This document shows, piece after piece, positions 1 through 7,892 of a stretch of 64,000 nucleotides of DNA. The position numbers and the translations under genes are program-made. The notes under the pieces were generated by a model. It made no database searches. It saw nothing but the letters and a program-made list of their open reading frames with translations, and was not told the DNA's origin. Source of the DNA: Cytophagales bacterium (lineage in GTDB: Bacteria > Bacteroidota > Bacteroidia > Cytophagales > Spirosomataceae); assembly GCA_004292855.1 (NCBI GenBank), contig RDXN01000039.1, forward strand, positions 59,041 through 123,040, in the 5' to 3' direction. Numbering within the stretch: the first letter of the stretch is position 1; every line of letters starts with the position of its first letter.

Positions 1-400
1 AGCCACCCGACGTGAATGTAGAGGCCAGTTGCTCCAGTGGAAGACCTAGTTTGGTAGCAATGAAGCGCAAGGTATGCTGCTCAATCTCGTTGGCAACAGG
101 CGCGTGCGACCAGGCAGCCATTTGTGGATTATAAACAGCGGCAAGCCCCTCGGCAATTATTGCCGGCAGAACCGGCGCGGGGTTGAACAACCCGAAATAG
201 CGTGGGTTGGTAATATGCACCGTTCCCGCCCGCACCAACTGACTCACCGTCTCAAACACATCTCCAGCAGGTCTGGCTTCAGCAAAATCGAACGGTTGTA
301 GAGCGTTCAGGATAGCCTCCCGATCCAGTTGCGGGTTGAGTGGCCCCGGTTCGGCATAGAACCGTTCCATCTCAGCAGTCAGTTGGTTGATTATGTTCAT
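1..400 (-). CDS. PLP-dependent decarboxylase, N-terminal part (cut by window edge)
   Basis: Only the first 133 residues lie in the window; the C-terminal part is beyond base 1. The ATG at 398-400 opens MNIINQLTAEMERFY, and the visible part contains the stretch NPRYFGLFNPAPVLPAIIAE, then NPQMAAWSHAP and the beginning of a TFTSGG motif. This order is typical of the group II pyridoxal-phosphate decarboxylases (aromatic amino acid, glutamate or DABA decarboxylase type). The catalytic lysine lies outside the window, so the substrate cannot be judged. It reads in the same direction as the two FMN-binding proteins upstream (51-base gap) and may be the last visible gene of their operon. Confidence 0.8.
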   Translation of the reverse strand, partial: MNIINQLTAEMERFYAEPGPLNPQLDREAILNALQPFDFAEARPAGDVFETVSQLVRAGTVHITNPRYFGLFNPAPVLPAIIAEGLAAVYNPQMAAWSHAPVANEIEQHTLRFIATKLGLPLEQLASTFTSGG

Positions 401-451
401 GGTTGGCAAAGGTCTGGTTTAATATCATCGCTATAAACCCGATTCTTGCGA

Positions 452-1102
452 TTATTTGCTTTCCCGTTTGTACCCCGTCACATAATCCGGCACAGTTACG
501 GCTGTATCCTGCACGGGGTCTTGCTCGGGTTTGCCGTAGTGCAGTGAAATGGGCAACACCCCTGCCCAGTACGGCAGATTCATATCCTCGGGTTCGTCGC
601 CGACGTTACCCGTGCGGACTTTGGCTGAGGCTTCTTCGATCTGAATGGCCAGCACCATCGTCTTTTTCATCTCGCTCGCGTTGGGTTGGCGCGTATCATC
701 CCAGCGACCGGGCACGAGGTGTTCGGTGATGCGTTCGAGGGCGTGCCAACGTTCGGTTTCGTCGGTCACGAGTCGGGTCTGCCCAAACAAAATCACCGAG
801 CGGTAATTAACCGAATGGTGAAACGCAGACCGCGCCATTACCAGGCCGTCGATGTGGGTTACGGCGATGCAAACGGGAATCTCTTTGGCTAATTCGCGGA
901 AGAAATGGCTACCCACCGAGCCGTGCAAATAGACTATATCGTCGATCCGGCAATAAGCTGTGGGAATCATAAACGGCTGTCCGTTCAGGTTGTAGCTAAC
1001 ATGGCAAACCAGCCCTTCGTCCAGGATCGGGTAAATGGTTTCGGTGTCGTGGTGGCCGCGTTTGGGCAGGCGGGTGATTTTTGTACGGTCAGTAAGTTGC
1101 AT
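452..1102 (-). CDS. Pyridoxamine 5'-phosphate oxidase family protein (NimA-like FMN-binding split barrel)
   Basis: 216 residues, full length for the family. Visible landmarks are ILDEGLVCHVSYNLNGQP, IPTAYCR, YLHGSVGSHFFREL, and MARSAFHHSVNYRSVILFGQ, the last carrying the His-Tyr-Arg pattern of the PNPOx-like split barrel that binds FMN. The later EEASAKVRTG and DMNLPYWAGVLP segments are also typical of this subgroup. Members are cytosolic flavin or heme/F420-like cofactor binders; some (NimA) reduce nitroimidazoles, but most have unknown substrates. The gene starts 6 bases after the stop of the PaiB-like gene, so the two are almost certainly co-transcribed. The specific reaction is not predictable from sequence alone. 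Confidence 0.85.
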   Translation of the reverse strand: MQLTDRTKITRLPKRGHHDTETIYPILDEGLVCHVSYNLNGQPFMIPTAYCRIDDIVYLHGSVGSHFFRELAKEIPVCIAVTHIDGLVMARSAFHHSVNYRSVILFGQTRLVTDETERWHALERITEHLVPGRWDDTRQPNASEMKKTMVLAIQIEEASAKVRTGNVGDEPEDMNLPYWAGVLPISLHYGKPEQDPVQDTAVTVPDYVTGYKRESK

Positions 1103-1108
1103 GACGGT

Positions 1109-1720
1109 TTATTTACGCGTTTTCATTTCTTCGGCGATGGCAACAGAACCAGCGTCGCCCCGCTTTTCGAGTTGGTCGACAATTTGGCTGTGGTTGTGGT
1201 CGTCGCGATTTTGCGAGAGCTTGCGAACCGATTGAAACTCGGTTACCAGAATTTCCAGACCAACCAGTGCCCGCAACTCCCGCTTGAAAAACGCCGGTGT
1301 CATCCCCTCCACCGACACGGGCCGCTCGGAGTGTTGTTCGTGATGATTAACCAGTTGACTTATAGATTCAACAAGCGCGTCTCCTTCCAGAATGCGAACC
1401 TGTCCGTAGGCATGAACGGCCGTGTAATTCCAGGTTGGTACGTTTTCGTGATCGTACCACGACGATGAAATGTAGGCGTTCGGTCCGGCAAAAATCACCA
1501 TCACCTCTTGGCCTTCGAGGCTGCGCCACTGCGGGTTCGCCCGCGCCACGTGGGTTGAAAGAACGGATTGACCTTCCTGATTTTGCCCAAGCATCATCGG
1601 GATGTGCGTGGCCCACGGGCGTCCGTCGACCTGGCTAACCAGAATTGCAAAATTGTTTTGTTGCACAAACGATTGAATCTCGGTGGGGTCGTCGTGGCGA
1701 TTAAAGGGGTTGATGTACAT
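1109..1720 (-). CDS. FMN-binding PaiB-type regulator
   Basis: 203 residues from the ATG at 1718-1720. A 12-codon in-frame extension to 1756 was rejected because PaiB proteins begin with the conserved MYxPxxF-like sequence, here MYINPFNRHD. Other family marks are THIPMM, LSTHVARANPQW, IFAGPNAYISSSWY, and VPTWNYTAVHAYG, all part of an FMN-binding split barrel. Bacillus PaiB is a negative regulator of sporulation and protease genes, but most homologues are uncharacterised, so a regulatory role here is inference. It is the first gene of a probable three-gene unit with the PPOX protein and the PLP decarboxylase. Confidence 0.85.
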   Translation of the reverse strand: MYINPFNRHDDPTEIQSFVQQNNFAILVSQVDGRPWATHIPMMLGQNQEGQSVLSTHVARANPQWRSLEGQEVMVIFAGPNAYISSSWYDHENVPTWNYTAVHAYGQVRILEGDALVESISQLVNHHEQHSERPVSVEGMTPAFFKRELRALVGLEILVTEFQSVRKLSQNRDDHNHSQIVDQLEKRGDAGSVAIAEEMKTRK

Positions 1721-1750
1721 GGCCGTGTGCGATGGTTTCTGGAAGCAAAG

Positions 1751-1786
1751 CAACAAAAAACCGGACCATCGAAATAATCCGGTTTT
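1751..1786 (-). terminator. Rho-independent terminator of the GH5 gene
   Basis: A 9-bp stem (AAAACCGGA at 1757-1765 pairing with TCCGGTTTT at 1778-1786) is followed on the minus strand by a run of T. It lies 22 bases after the glycosidase stop codon and before the PaiB-like gene, so it separates the two units. Confidence 0.8.
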
Positions 1787-1808
1787 GAAAAACTTAACAG
1801 GCCGGTTT

Positions 1809-2981
1809 TTACAGACCCAACGCCGTCCGTATGTTTCTATCGACTACCACGCCCGTGCGATTGGCGGGGTCTTTATAGGTCACAAGGCCAAAACCTTCAT
1901 CGTATTCCCACATTGACCACCCAATCTTGTTCGTGTCGAAGGTCTTCCTAACGTCGGTAATCCAGGCCTTGCGGGAGGTTGCCGGAGCGAACGTTTTATA
2001 CACCCCAAACTCGTTGCAGGTAATCAGGACGCCGTTGTTCCTGGCCCACGTGACAATCCGACCCAAATCAGCAGCCACTTTGGCCGCCCCCCAACGTTCG
2101 CTACCATAGTACTGAATGTAGTTTTTGGCGGTGGGGTCGGTGGCTGCATTGTAGGCCGTCAACACGTTGGTCGGCGTCGATGGGTAGGGTACGTTTTTGA
2201 TTTGCAGGAACGGGGGTGTTACCCAGCTTGCGCCCTGATGCGTGAACACCATCGGCGAATAATAGTGAAAATTCCAGACCACACTTTTGTCGGTTGGTGT
2301 AACGGCCAGCAGCGCGTCGAGCGAACTCCAATCGTAGGCCGTTGCCAAAATAATATGATTAGGGGCTACCGCCTGAACACTGCTGATCAGACTTGCCTGC
2401 ACGCTCTGATACCAACCCGCCGGACCAGCCATGTGCGGCTCGTTCATGATCTCAAAAAACACCTTGTCGGTGGGGCGGCTGGCGAATTGCGTGGCAATGG
2501 CCGTCCAGTAAGCCTGCGCTTTGGGTAGAAACGCGGGATCGTTGGCCAGTTTGTTCTCAAAATCAGAATCGCCGTTGGCGTGGATGGGGTCGAGCACTAC
2601 GGCCAAGCCTGCTGCAATGGCCCGATCAACACCCGTAACGAGCGAAGTCAACACGGAAGCTTTCAGCACACCCGGATTTGCCTCATCGAAGAGGTTGGTG
2701 GGCGAGATCGGAATCCTGACATGCGTGAACCCAAGCGATTTGATCTGCGTGAATGCCGAGGTGCCAAAGCGAGTGCCGTATTGAGCGGGATTTGCGCCCT
2801 GCCCAAACCAACTGCTCAGGTTGATACCTTTTGCCAGAGCTGGGATGCCGTTTGGATAAAGAGTGAGCAGATTAGCACCAACGCGAGCTTGAGCAGTAGT
2901 GGCTTGAGGAGTCTCAATCGTGGGCTGACACTGCCCGAAAAGAAGGGCAGTGCCCAACATTAAAGGAATCGAAAGACGCAT
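1809..2981 (-). CDS. Glycoside hydrolase family 5 protein (cellulase-like), exported
   Basis: 390 residues from the ATG at 2979-2981; a TTG start 33 bases upstream is possible but would put a hydrophilic tail before the signal peptide. The N-terminus MRLSIPLMLGTALLFGQC is an export signal; the Cys at 18 may be lipidated although FGQC is a poor lipobox. The body is a GH5 TIM barrel: IKSLGFTHVRIPIS near 80-93, IMNEPH with the acid/base Glu181, WNFHYYSP near 236-243, and TCNEFGVY with the nucleophile Glu324, then SMWEYDEGFG. The substrate is likely a beta-1,4-glucan or mannan in the periplasm or on the surface. A TACTTTTG promoter box lies 31 bases upstream. Confidence 0.9.
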   Translation of the reverse strand: MRLSIPLMLGTALLFGQCQPTIETPQATTAQARVGANLLTLYPNGIPALAKGINLSSWFGQGANPAQYGTRFGTSAFTQIKSLGFTHVRIPISPTNLFDEANPGVLKASVLTSLVTGVDRAIAAGLAVVLDPIHANGDSDFENKLANDPAFLPKAQAYWTAIATQFASRPTDKVFFEIMNEPHMAGPAGWYQSVQASLISSVQAVAPNHIILATAYDWSSLDALLAVTPTDKSVVWNFHYYSPMVFTHQGASWVTPPFLQIKNVPYPSTPTNVLTAYNAATDPTAKNYIQYYGSERWGAAKVAADLGRIVTWARNNGVLITCNEFGVYKTFAPATSRKAWITDVRKTFDTNKIGWSMWEYDEGFGLVTYKDPANRTGVVVDRNIRTALGL

Positions 2982-3011
2982 ATTAGGAGTTGATTTTGAA
3001 TGGTTTGACTC

Positions 3012-3019
3012 CAAAAGTA
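3012..3019 (-). promoter_or_regulatory. Putative -7 box TACTTTTG for the GH5 gene
   Basis: Minus-strand TACTTTTG fits the Bacteroidota -7 consensus TAnnTTTG, 31 bases upstream of the chosen ATG. No clear TTG -33 box was found at the usual spacing. Confidence 0.45.
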
Positions 3020-3123
3020 CTTGTTACGCATGAAAGTTTTATTTTCTTGTTTAAATTTTCTTAAACAAAAATTAAGTAGAGTATAATTACTAAGTATAGT
3101 TTCGGTTTTGCCTGTCACACACA

Positions 3124-3169
3124 AGATAAATTCATCGTACGGTAATTTTATCTTACGATGAATTTATCT
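3124..3169. repeat. Perfect 16-bp inverted repeat upstream of the GH5 gene
   Basis: Arms at 3124-3139 (AGATAAATTCATCGTA) and 3154-3169 are perfect reverse complements around a 14-base spacer. It lies about 140 bases upstream of the glycosidase start and 20 bases beyond the SDR terminator, with no T-run next to it, so an operator is more likely than a terminator. Confidence 0.7.
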
Positions 3170-3186
3170 CAAAATAGCTCAAACGA

Positions 3187-3218
3187 AAAGGGACGAAGGT
3201 CTCTTCCCTCGTCCCTTT
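3187..3218 (-). terminator. Rho-independent terminator after the SDR gene
   Basis: A 10-bp stem AAAGGGACGA (3187-3196) pairs with TCGTCCCTTT (3209-3218). On the minus strand it is followed by TTTT-rich sequence, 23 bases after the SDR stop codon. Confidence 0.75.
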
Positions 3219-3240
3219 CCTCTCTCTACACCCCGAAATT

Positions 3241-3945
3241 CTAATACTCTTGCTCTAGCGGATGCACCATAAACTCGTCGATGACTACGTGGGCGGGGCG
3301 GCTCACTATGAACAGCATTGACTCGGCCATGTCTTCGTTTTTGAGCCAGTTTTTTGAGGTCTCATGGCCATGACCCTTCGCGTGGAAGTGCGAATCGACC
3401 AAGCCCGAATACACGCCCGTTACCTTAATGCCAAACTCGCGAACTTCTTTCCGCAAGGCCCCCATGAATGCTTCCTGGGCATATTTGCTGGCCGTATAAA
3501 GCGAACCACCCGCAAAGGTGCGCTTGGCCACGTCGGAAGCCACCACCACCACAAGGCCCGAACCCTGCGCTTTTAACATTGGCAGGGCGGCTTTGGTCAG
3601 AACAAAGGTGCCTTTCACGTTGGTGGCCATCACGCTGTCCCACTCGTCCACTGAGATTTCGTCCACATTCTTGAAAATGCCGTAACCCGCGTTATTAATC
3701 ACCACGTCGATGCGGCCGAATTTGTCAATAGCGGTCTGCACAACGGCGGCCATGTCGGTTTCGTTTGCCACATCGCCGGGAATACCCGTGATACCGGGGT
3801 GTTCAGCTTCGAGCGATTGCAGTTCGTCGGCGTTGCGGGCGGTGGCTAGTACGTTTGCACCGTTTTGGGCAAGCAAGAGGGCGGTGGCACGGCCAATGCC
3901 CCGCGATGCGCCGGATATAATAATGACTTTGTTCTGAATGTTCAT
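3241..3945 (-). CDS. Short-chain dehydrogenase/reductase
   Basis: 234 residues from the ATG at 3943-3945; an upstream GTG/TTG-type extension to 4008 overlaps the promoter and is not supported. Classical SDR with Rossmann motif SGASRGIG (11-18), NNAG (84-87), the active-site Ser137, and YTASK (Tyr150, Lys154). No signal peptide, so it is a cytosolic NAD(P)-dependent oxidoreductase; the substrate is unknown. It is divergent from the DMT transporter with only 74 bases between starts. A TACTTTTG box ends just 5 bases before the ATG, which suggests a leaderless or almost leaderless transcript. Confidence 0.9.
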   Translation of the reverse strand: MNIQNKVIIISGASRGIGRATALLLAQNGANVLATARNADELQSLEAEHPGITGIPGDVANETDMAAVVQTAIDKFGRIDVVINNAGYGIFKNVDEISVDEWDSVMATNVKGTFVLTKAALPMLKAQGSGLVVVVASDVAKRTFAGGSLYTASKYAQEAFMGALRKEVREFGIKVTGVYSGLVDSHFHAKGHGHETSKNWLKNEDMAESMLFIVSRPAHVVIDEFMVHPLEQEY

Positions 3946-3949
3946 GCGG

Positions 3950-3957
3950 CAAAAGTA
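3950..3957 (-). promoter_or_regulatory. Putative -7 box TACTTTTG very close to the SDR start
   Basis: Minus-strand TACTTTTG fits TAnnTTTG and lies 4 bases from the ATG. If used, transcription would start at or next to the initiation codon. Confidence 0.35.
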
Positions 3958-4019
3958 CACGAAATTGACTGCCAATTTGAGAACTGGAACCGTAACTTCG
4001 CTCCACAAAACACCCCGCT

Positions 4020-4928
4020 ATGCTTTACCTCGTTGCCAGCATCGTACTCTCGGTGATGCTCCTGCTGAACTTCCGGCTTTTTCCGCGCTTCGGCGTAAAC
4101 ACGCTACAAGCCATCGTATTCAACTACCCGGTTTGCTTCCTGACGGGTTATTTGCTGATGCCCGCCGGACAGACGTTCTCGCTCGATTTTGGGCAAACCT
4201 GGACCTGGATGGCTTTTGCGTTGGGCGTTGGGTTCATTGTCACGTTCCTGCTGTCGGGGGCAAGTACGCAACGGAGCGGCATTACGGCTACCTCTCTGGC
4301 CAACAATCTATCGCTCGTAATTCCGGTGGCGTTTAGTTTGCTGGTTTTGGGGGGTGGTAAGGTATTTGATGGGTTCAACTATCTCGGTATTCTGTTGGCA
4401 CTTGTGGCTGTAGGGTTGAGTACCTACCAAACGCCCGAACCGGGTCAGGCAACCACTCAGGCAAAGACCAACGCGCTCTGGTTACCCATTGGTGTTTTCC
4501 TGATGTCGGGCCTGACCAACACCATCATCAATTACATGAATGTGCGCTACATCACCGAACCGGGCCGGACGGTCCCCGTTACCCTTACGATGGTGCTTGG
4601 GGCAATTGTGGCAGGGGCGGTGCTGCTTGGGGTTCGATTAGCACAGGGTAAAGAGCGTGTTGAGAGTCGAAATGTGTTAGCTGCTTTCACGCTTGGGGTT
4701 CCCAATTTCCTGAGTTTCTACACCCTTGTTATGGCTCTCACGGCGTTTGGGGGCAACGGCGCGTTTGTGTATCCGCTTTATAACATTGGCGTGATTCTGG
4801 TAGCGGCTCTGATGGCGGCCTTGTTTTTTGGGGAAAAATTGTCCGGTATAAACCGGCTTGGGCTGGGATTGGCGGTGTTGGCCATCGGGCTAATCTCGTG
4901 GCAGGAGTTGAGCGGGCTTTTTGCATAA
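4020..4928 (+). CDS. DMT (EamA-like) family transporter
   Basis: 302 residues, nearly all hydrophobic, with about ten membrane segments in two similar halves (roughly 1-140 and 155-300), the layout of the drug/metabolite transporter superfamily. Typical family marks are TATSLANNLSLVIPVAFSLL near the end of the first half and FVYPLYNIGVILVAALMAALFFGEKLSG in the second, where the EamA glutamate (FGEKL) is present. It sits in the inner membrane and probably exports a small metabolite or amino acid; the substrate is unknown. It starts 74 bases from the divergent SDR gene. Its stop codon lies inside a perfect 20-bp inverted repeat. Confidence 0.85.
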   Translation: MLYLVASIVLSVMLLLNFRLFPRFGVNTLQAIVFNYPVCFLTGYLLMPAGQTFSLDFGQTWTWMAFALGVGFIVTFLLSGASTQRSGITATSLANNLSLVIPVAFSLLVLGGGKVFDGFNYLGILLALVAVGLSTYQTPEPGQATTQAKTNALWLPIGVFLMSGLTNTIINYMNVRYITEPGRTVPVTLTMVLGAIVAGAVLLGVRLAQGKERVESRNVLAAFTLGVPNFLSFYTLVMALTAFGGNGAFVYPLYNIGVILVAALMAALFFGEKLSGINRLGLGLAVLAIGLISWQELSGLFA

Positions 4929-4968
4929 TCATGCATAAAACTGGACTGTTTTATGCATGATTATGCAA
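4921..4968. repeat. Perfect 20-bp inverted repeat containing the transporter stop codon
   Basis: Arm TTGCATAATCATGCATAAAA (4921-4940) and its perfect complement (4949-4968) flank an 8-base loop CTGGACTG. The TAA of the transporter is within the left arm. No T-run follows, so it is not a standard terminator; a real one lies at 5058-5094. Confidence 0.85.
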
Positions 4969-5057
4969 GATCAAAACTATTATGAAAAACTATCAAACAA
5001 TTTTTCAACAGTAAAACTTTCCGTAGCCTAGGGTCGTTTATCTATCAACTGCCTCAC

Positions 5058-5094
5058 AAAGCCCGTCCGGTCATAACCAGACGGGCTTTTTTTA
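5058..5094. terminator. Bidirectional Rho-independent terminator
   Basis: Stem AAAGCCCGTC (5058-5067) pairs with GACGGGCTTT (5080-5089) and is followed by TTTTT on the plus strand. It lies between the convergent transporter and AraC genes and overlaps the AraC stop codon, so it may serve both. Confidence 0.85.
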
Positions 5095-6312
5095 TGCCTG
5101 AGCAAACTCCTTCGGCGACTGCCCCGTAAATTTTTTAAACGCCCGGTTAAACGTCGCTTTCGAGTTAAACCCGCAGTCAAGAGCAAGCCCCAGAAAACTC
5201 AGGTGGGCGTTGTCGGGGTTGCGAACTTGTTGCTTAAATTCCTCGACGCGGTACTCGTTCACAAAATCATTGAAATTTTTACCAACCCCTGTATTGATTA
5301 CTTGCGACAGCACGACTGGGTTGGTATGCATACGCCGGGCCAAATCGGCTAGCGAGAGGTCAGGATCAAGGTAGGGCTTGTCGGTGGTCATGCAGGTGAT
5401 GAGTTTGTCGCGCAGATCCAGTAACTCATCGGGCATGACGGGGGCAACAGTAGCGCGAACCCCGGCCGCTTCGCCCACTGCCAACTGTTCACTGGAAATC
5501 GGTTCAGCTACGGCTACCGATGTCAGGCTGGCGAACGGTGGCATTACCGCATCGTTTGTTCCGAAATTGAGCCGCCGACCGGGTTGCGCCTGTGCATAAC
5601 CGTTGATGCTGACGTAATAAATCAAGGCAACCTGCGCCAGTTCGTCCCACCAGTTTTGCCAATAATCTAAGCCCAACGCTTGACTCACAACGGTCATGAT
5701 GAGGCTAAATAGGCTCATAGCAGTTAACCCAATCAGGAGATTACGGAACCAGCGCAAACTAATGGTTTCGGTTTCGGAAAACTGCGTTTTGATCCACGCC
5801 CGATACTGCCGGTACAGCCGCAACGCCAGTATCAGATAGTACACGTCGATCACAAGCCCGATAACGAACTCAACCGTTTCGAGGTGGTATGGACCAACTA
5901 CCTTGATTTTCCAGTTGTGTACGAACGCTGGCCCCATCGCAAATACAGTGATGTGATAGGTGCAATAGATCAGAAAAGGAACCGCGTGCCACAAGTCGCG
6001 CCGGTGGATGCGAAAGTCGGCGTTGACTTGGCTTTTCAAGTAGAAGTAGCACAGTACGGGAAACAGATAGCCGAGTGTTCGGGGAAAGAACTCCAGTTGA
6101 TTCCAGAGTAGGTTAATGCCCCCAAAACCAAGCATATATTCCCAGATGTTGAACGCCATGCCCACCAGCACCCAACCGAGCAGCACATCGGACAGCCGCT
6201 CCTCGCGACGCCCCCGTACCCAGAGCAACAAAGCATAAATCCAAGCCTGTACAAAGCCAAACAGCAGGGGCGAGGAGTAAGCTGAAAAATAGAATTCCAT
6301 AGGAAATGACAT
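5092..6312 (-). CDS. AraC-family transcriptional regulator with N-terminal membrane domain
   Basis: 406 residues. The first 240 hold about seven membrane segments (for example YLFPVLCYFYL and FVIGLVIDVYYLILALRLY), followed by a linker and a C-terminal AraC HTH pair: LADLARRMHTNPVVLSQVIN near 325-345 and ALDCGFNSKATFNRAFKKFT with the closing GQSPKEF. This membrane-plus-AraC form is frequent in Bacteroidota and is thought to sense a signal at the inner membrane and bind DNA directly. It follows the S41 peptidase gene by 28 bases, so it may be the last gene of that operon and control it. A second ATG at codon 5 is an alternative start. Confidence 0.88.
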   Translation of the reverse strand: MSFPMEFYFSAYSSPLLFGFVQAWIYALLLWVRGRREERLSDVLLGWVLVGMAFNIWEYMLGFGGINLLWNQLEFFPRTLGYLFPVLCYFYLKSQVNADFRIHRRDLWHAVPFLIYCTYHITVFAMGPAFVHNWKIKVVGPYHLETVEFVIGLVIDVYYLILALRLYRQYRAWIKTQFSETETISLRWFRNLLIGLTAMSLFSLIMTVVSQALGLDYWQNWWDELAQVALIYYVSINGYAQAQPGRRLNFGTNDAVMPPFASLTSVAVAEPISSEQLAVGEAAGVRATVAPVMPDELLDLRDKLITCMTTDKPYLDPDLSLADLARRMHTNPVVLSQVINTGVGKNFNDFVNEYRVEEFKQQVRNPDNAHLSFLGLALDCGFNSKATFNRAFKKFTGQSPKEFAQA

Positions 6313-6340
6313 GAACGGTTAGCGGTATACGCGACCCAAG

Positions 6341-7813
6341 CTATTTCTGTTTTGAGAGCAAATTTTGTACAGCTTCTAACTCTTGATCTACACCTGCAAC
6401 CGCTGCTTTTACTGTTGGCTTTACGAGTATGTCGGGCATGAGGCCAGTGTCGGGGCGTTTGGCAGCTTCTTCATAAGACATACCAATGAGCGGCACATCG
6501 ACTTCGATTTTGGTGTTGGGCAGCACCACGAAAAACAAAGCCCCCGCCGTGATGCCTTTCTGATTGCCCCCGGTCTCCTGCCCAACGAGCGTTGCCAGGT
6601 TGTGTTCGCGAAACACACTCGCAAACTGCCAACCCGCCGAACTGTTGGTGGCACTTGTCAGCAAAAACAGCCGACCTGTTAGTTGATTCTCGTGCGGATC
6701 GAGCCGTTGGCCGTTACCATCGCGTTTGCCCCGGTATTGGCCGCCTGGCAGTTGTACAAAATCGTCGGCGTTTCGGTATCGCCATTTATAGGCCCATTGG
6801 TTGCTGATGTACGGACTCAGGCTTGAATCAATGCTCACGTAAGCCCAGGAATCCTGTTGTTCGTTTATTATGATGGGTTTCGAGATGAGGTGCCGAATCA
6901 ACTGTTTACCGCTCCAGAGGTCGCCCCCCTCGCACCGGCGAATGTCGATCACCAAATTCTCGCCCTTCTTTTGGTTGAACTCCGTTACGGCCCGGTCGTA
7001 GAACTTGCCAAATTTGAACGAGTTGTCCCAGTTGGCGAGTGAGTTTATGGTGAGCAGAGCCGTGGTGGGGTTAAGCCAGCGGAACGTAGCAATTGAGTCG
7101 ATCTGCGTAGGGTCGTTTTTTCGGATTTGGGCATCCCGCTCCGAGTGCAACACGCCATTCACCGTCGCGACCGATTCCCGGTTCGTCGTCAGGTTCCGGG
7201 TTTTCAAGGCGAATGTCGGGGTGGGGTTGGGAAACAGCAGGGGGTGCAGCACGTCGAAATATTCGTAGCCCTGCCCGCTGATTTCGAGCAATTTCAGGCG
7301 TTTGCCAGTACTGGAGCCGTCGGCCCGCACGAGGGGCAACATCGTGTCGATCAACTTGCTCACGGGTGTACCATTGATCGAAAGCACTTCCACCCCAACC
7401 GGCACGGTGGCATCGGCACTCTTGGTGATGAGCATCCGGTTTTCGACCAACCGAAACCAGAATGGCAGGCTGTTTTTCTGGTTGAACATTGCTTTCACGT
7501 TGCCCTCCTGATTGAAGAAGTTGGGATACGAATGACCGCACTTGAACTGGGCGGTCAACTTCATAATAGCCAGATACGCTTCGGACAGCGACTGAGATCG
7601 GTTCAGGCTCGCCCGACATTCGTCGAAATACCGGTCGATGGTGGCTTTATCGGCGTATTTGTACAGACCCGGATGGAGCGTCTTGTACGCTTTTTCGAGC
7701 ACGGCGAAGTCAGCCTGGAGTTGTTGGGGTGTAAACTGAGGCTGTACCAGATTACCTTGGCCCAACAGAGTGTGGCTCAACAACAGGCCGAATAAAAGCA
7801 GAAACGAACGCAT
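6341..7813 (-). CDS. S41-family peptidase, exported (copy 1)
   Basis: 490 residues with signal peptide MRSFLLLFGLLLSHTLLGQ. A helical N-terminal domain (30-105) with KCGHSYP is followed by a PDZ-like stretch (VLSINGTPV near 143-151) and the S41 core: LVIDIRRCEGGD (287-298), TSATNSSAGW with the probable catalytic Ser392, and VGQETGG. Such tail-specific-type proteases act in the periplasm or as outer-membrane-linked enzymes. It lies 79 bases downstream of a second S41 gene and 28 bases before the AraC regulator, all in one direction. Identity between the two S41 copies is low, so this is an old duplication or recruitment. Confidence 0.88.
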   Translation of the reverse strand: MRSFLLLFGLLLSHTLLGQGNLVQPQFTPQQLQADFAVLEKAYKTLHPGLYKYADKATIDRYFDECRASLNRSQSLSEAYLAIMKLTAQFKCGHSYPNFFNQEGNVKAMFNQKNSLPFWFRLVENRMLITKSADATVPVGVEVLSINGTPVSKLIDTMLPLVRADGSSTGKRLKLLEISGQGYEYFDVLHPLLFPNPTPTFALKTRNLTTNRESVATVNGVLHSERDAQIRKNDPTQIDSIATFRWLNPTTALLTINSLANWDNSFKFGKFYDRAVTEFNQKKGENLVIDIRRCEGGDLWSGKQLIRHLISKPIIINEQQDSWAYVSIDSSLSPYISNQWAYKWRYRNADDFVQLPGGQYRGKRDGNGQRLDPHENQLTGRLFLLTSATNSSAGWQFASVFREHNLATLVGQETGGNQKGITAGALFFVVLPNTKIEVDVPLIGMSYEEAAKRPDTGLMPDILVKPTVKAAVAGVDQELEAVQNLLSKQK

Positions 7814-7892
7814 CAGAAAGAGTTTTTAGGGCCGAAAGTTTGAACGGTTGGCAATATACGAGCCGAATGGCTTGCCTGTCTCCGGTTGACCG

